Shown here piece by piece: positions 40,544 through 40,862 of a stretch of DNA of 40,862 nt. The position numbers and the translations under genes were made by a program. Every line of letters starts with the position of its first letter. The first letter of the stretch is position 1. The stretch spans positions 1 to 40,862 of the forward strand of contig JAFAGC010000045.1 in NCBI GenBank assembly GCA_023423065.1, in the 5' to 3' direction. The notes beneath the pieces were generated by a model. The model ran no database searches, was not told the DNA's origin, and saw only the letters and a list, made by a program, of their open reading frames with translations. Source of the DNA: Pseudomonadota bacterium (lineage in GTDB: Bacteria > Pseudomonadota > Gammaproteobacteria > Steroidobacterales > Steroidobacteraceae).

Positions 40544-40810
40544 ATCCTTTGCTCCTGCCGTCTATTGCGCGCGAGATGCTCGATCCGCGTCCCGGCCCTG
40601 TCAACTTGCGGAAAATGCGCAGTGCGTTGTGCGCGATAGTTCGTGCGGGATGTCGCGTCAGTGCGCGAACGAGACACACGAGACAAGCGTGTCAGCCGAC
40701 GCCGCCGGCGCGCACCTATCTACAGCATCGCCACGTCCAGGCCATCGTCACGCTCACGCCATCGCATGCGGGCGTCGTGGAGTCCGTGTCCGTCTCGCGA
40801 GCGGCCACTT

Positions 40811-40862
40811 GCCCCCCCCCCGGGCCCGGGCGGGGGGGGGGGGGTGGGCCGGCGCGGGCGCC
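40811..40862. other. Low-complexity G/C homopolymer at the window end
   Basis: A run of ten C residues, GGGCCCGGG, and a run of thirteen G residues followed by GTGGGCC fill the last 50 bases. Nothing else in the window looks like this. It is most likely sequencing or assembly error at a contig end. Confidence 0.7.

Larger units (their letters stand above)
40400..40862. other. 463-bp leader and window end upstream of the cellulase
   Basis: This stretch holds the cellulase upstream region. On the minus strand there is a -35-like TTGACA at 40604-40599 without a convincing -10, then a 22-codon reading frame (40543-40475) with a good ribosome site. Farther out, a minus-strand frame ends with TAG at 40722-40720 and is open to the low-complexity end; it could be the last codons of another gene, but the plus strand is also open there, so I do not call it. 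Positions 40811-40862 are nearly pure G/C homopolymer. Confidence 0.5.

Noticed and set aside
40720..40810. C-terminal end of a further minus-strand gene
   Set aside because: About 30 codons are open before TAG at 40722-40720, but the plus strand is open too, the piece is short, and it runs into low-complexity sequence, so it cannot be supported.
1..40862. CRISPR array, insertion sequence, integrase or prophage genes
   Set aside because: No regularly spaced repeats, transposase or phage proteins were found among the supported reading frames.

Overview
The window is a G+C-rich bacterial chromosome segment, very probably from a gammaproteobacterium of the Xanthomonadales/Nevskiales/Steroidobacter kind. 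This is inferred from the LexA-controlled imuA-imuB-dnaE2 cassette, an Lpp/OprI-type lipoprotein, a type II secretion operon, and a clpS-clpA-infA-aat-trxB-ftsK-lolA-rarA-serS run matching Escherichia coli in order and orientation. About 37 protein genes are supported. I see no rRNA, tRNA, CRISPR array, insertion sequence or prophage.

Layout. (1) 69-5997: a signalling block. Four minus-strand genes form an overlapping operon: a REC-PAS-histidine kinase, a REC-HDOD regulator, a REC protein with a degenerate HD-GYP-like domain, and a short REC protein with an EF-hand-like loop. A second PAS histidine kinase is divergent. (2) 6069-8190: an alanine-rich lipoprotein and a phytoene-desaturase-type FAD oxidoreductase. 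(3) 8172-15145: an apparent SOS mutagenesis operon, starting at a promoter that overlaps a CTGT-N8-ACAG LexA box: lexA, a VOC protein, a DUF3224 protein, imuA, imuB, dnaE2. imuB carries an in-frame palindromic insertion. (4) 15142-21302: a small acidic protein, then gspC-D-E-F (minus strand) of a type II secretion system. (5) 21377-28424: clpS-clpA, a LapA-like membrane protein, an AraC/GyrI regulator, infA, aat, a FemAB-like acyltransferase and trxB. (6) 28568-36120: ald, then ftsK-lolA-vanZ-like-rarA-crcB as a tightly overlapping series, then serS. (7) 36159-37444: an FNR/DNR-type box in front of a group III truncated hemoglobin, a DnrO-like His-rich lipoprotein and a DUF6522 protein, a probable low-oxygen/nitric-oxide unit. 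(8) 37444-40862: palindromic hairpins, a large secreted GH9 cellulase (minus strand), its leader region and a low-complexity window end that looks like an assembly artefact.

How they work together. lexA to dnaE2 would make the SOS-induced error-prone polymerase set. ClpS, ClpA and Aat are the core of bacterial N-degron proteolysis. GspC-F would be part of the machine that exports proteins such as the GH9 cellulase, but gspG onward is not here. The most unusual items are the two non-repair genes inside the SOS operon, the palindrome used as coding sequence in imuB, a GspE without its zinc-binding cysteines, a possible internal translation start separating the GyrI domain of the AraC regulator, the trHb-DnrO-DUF6522 unit, and an over-used in-phase word CAAACTAC.
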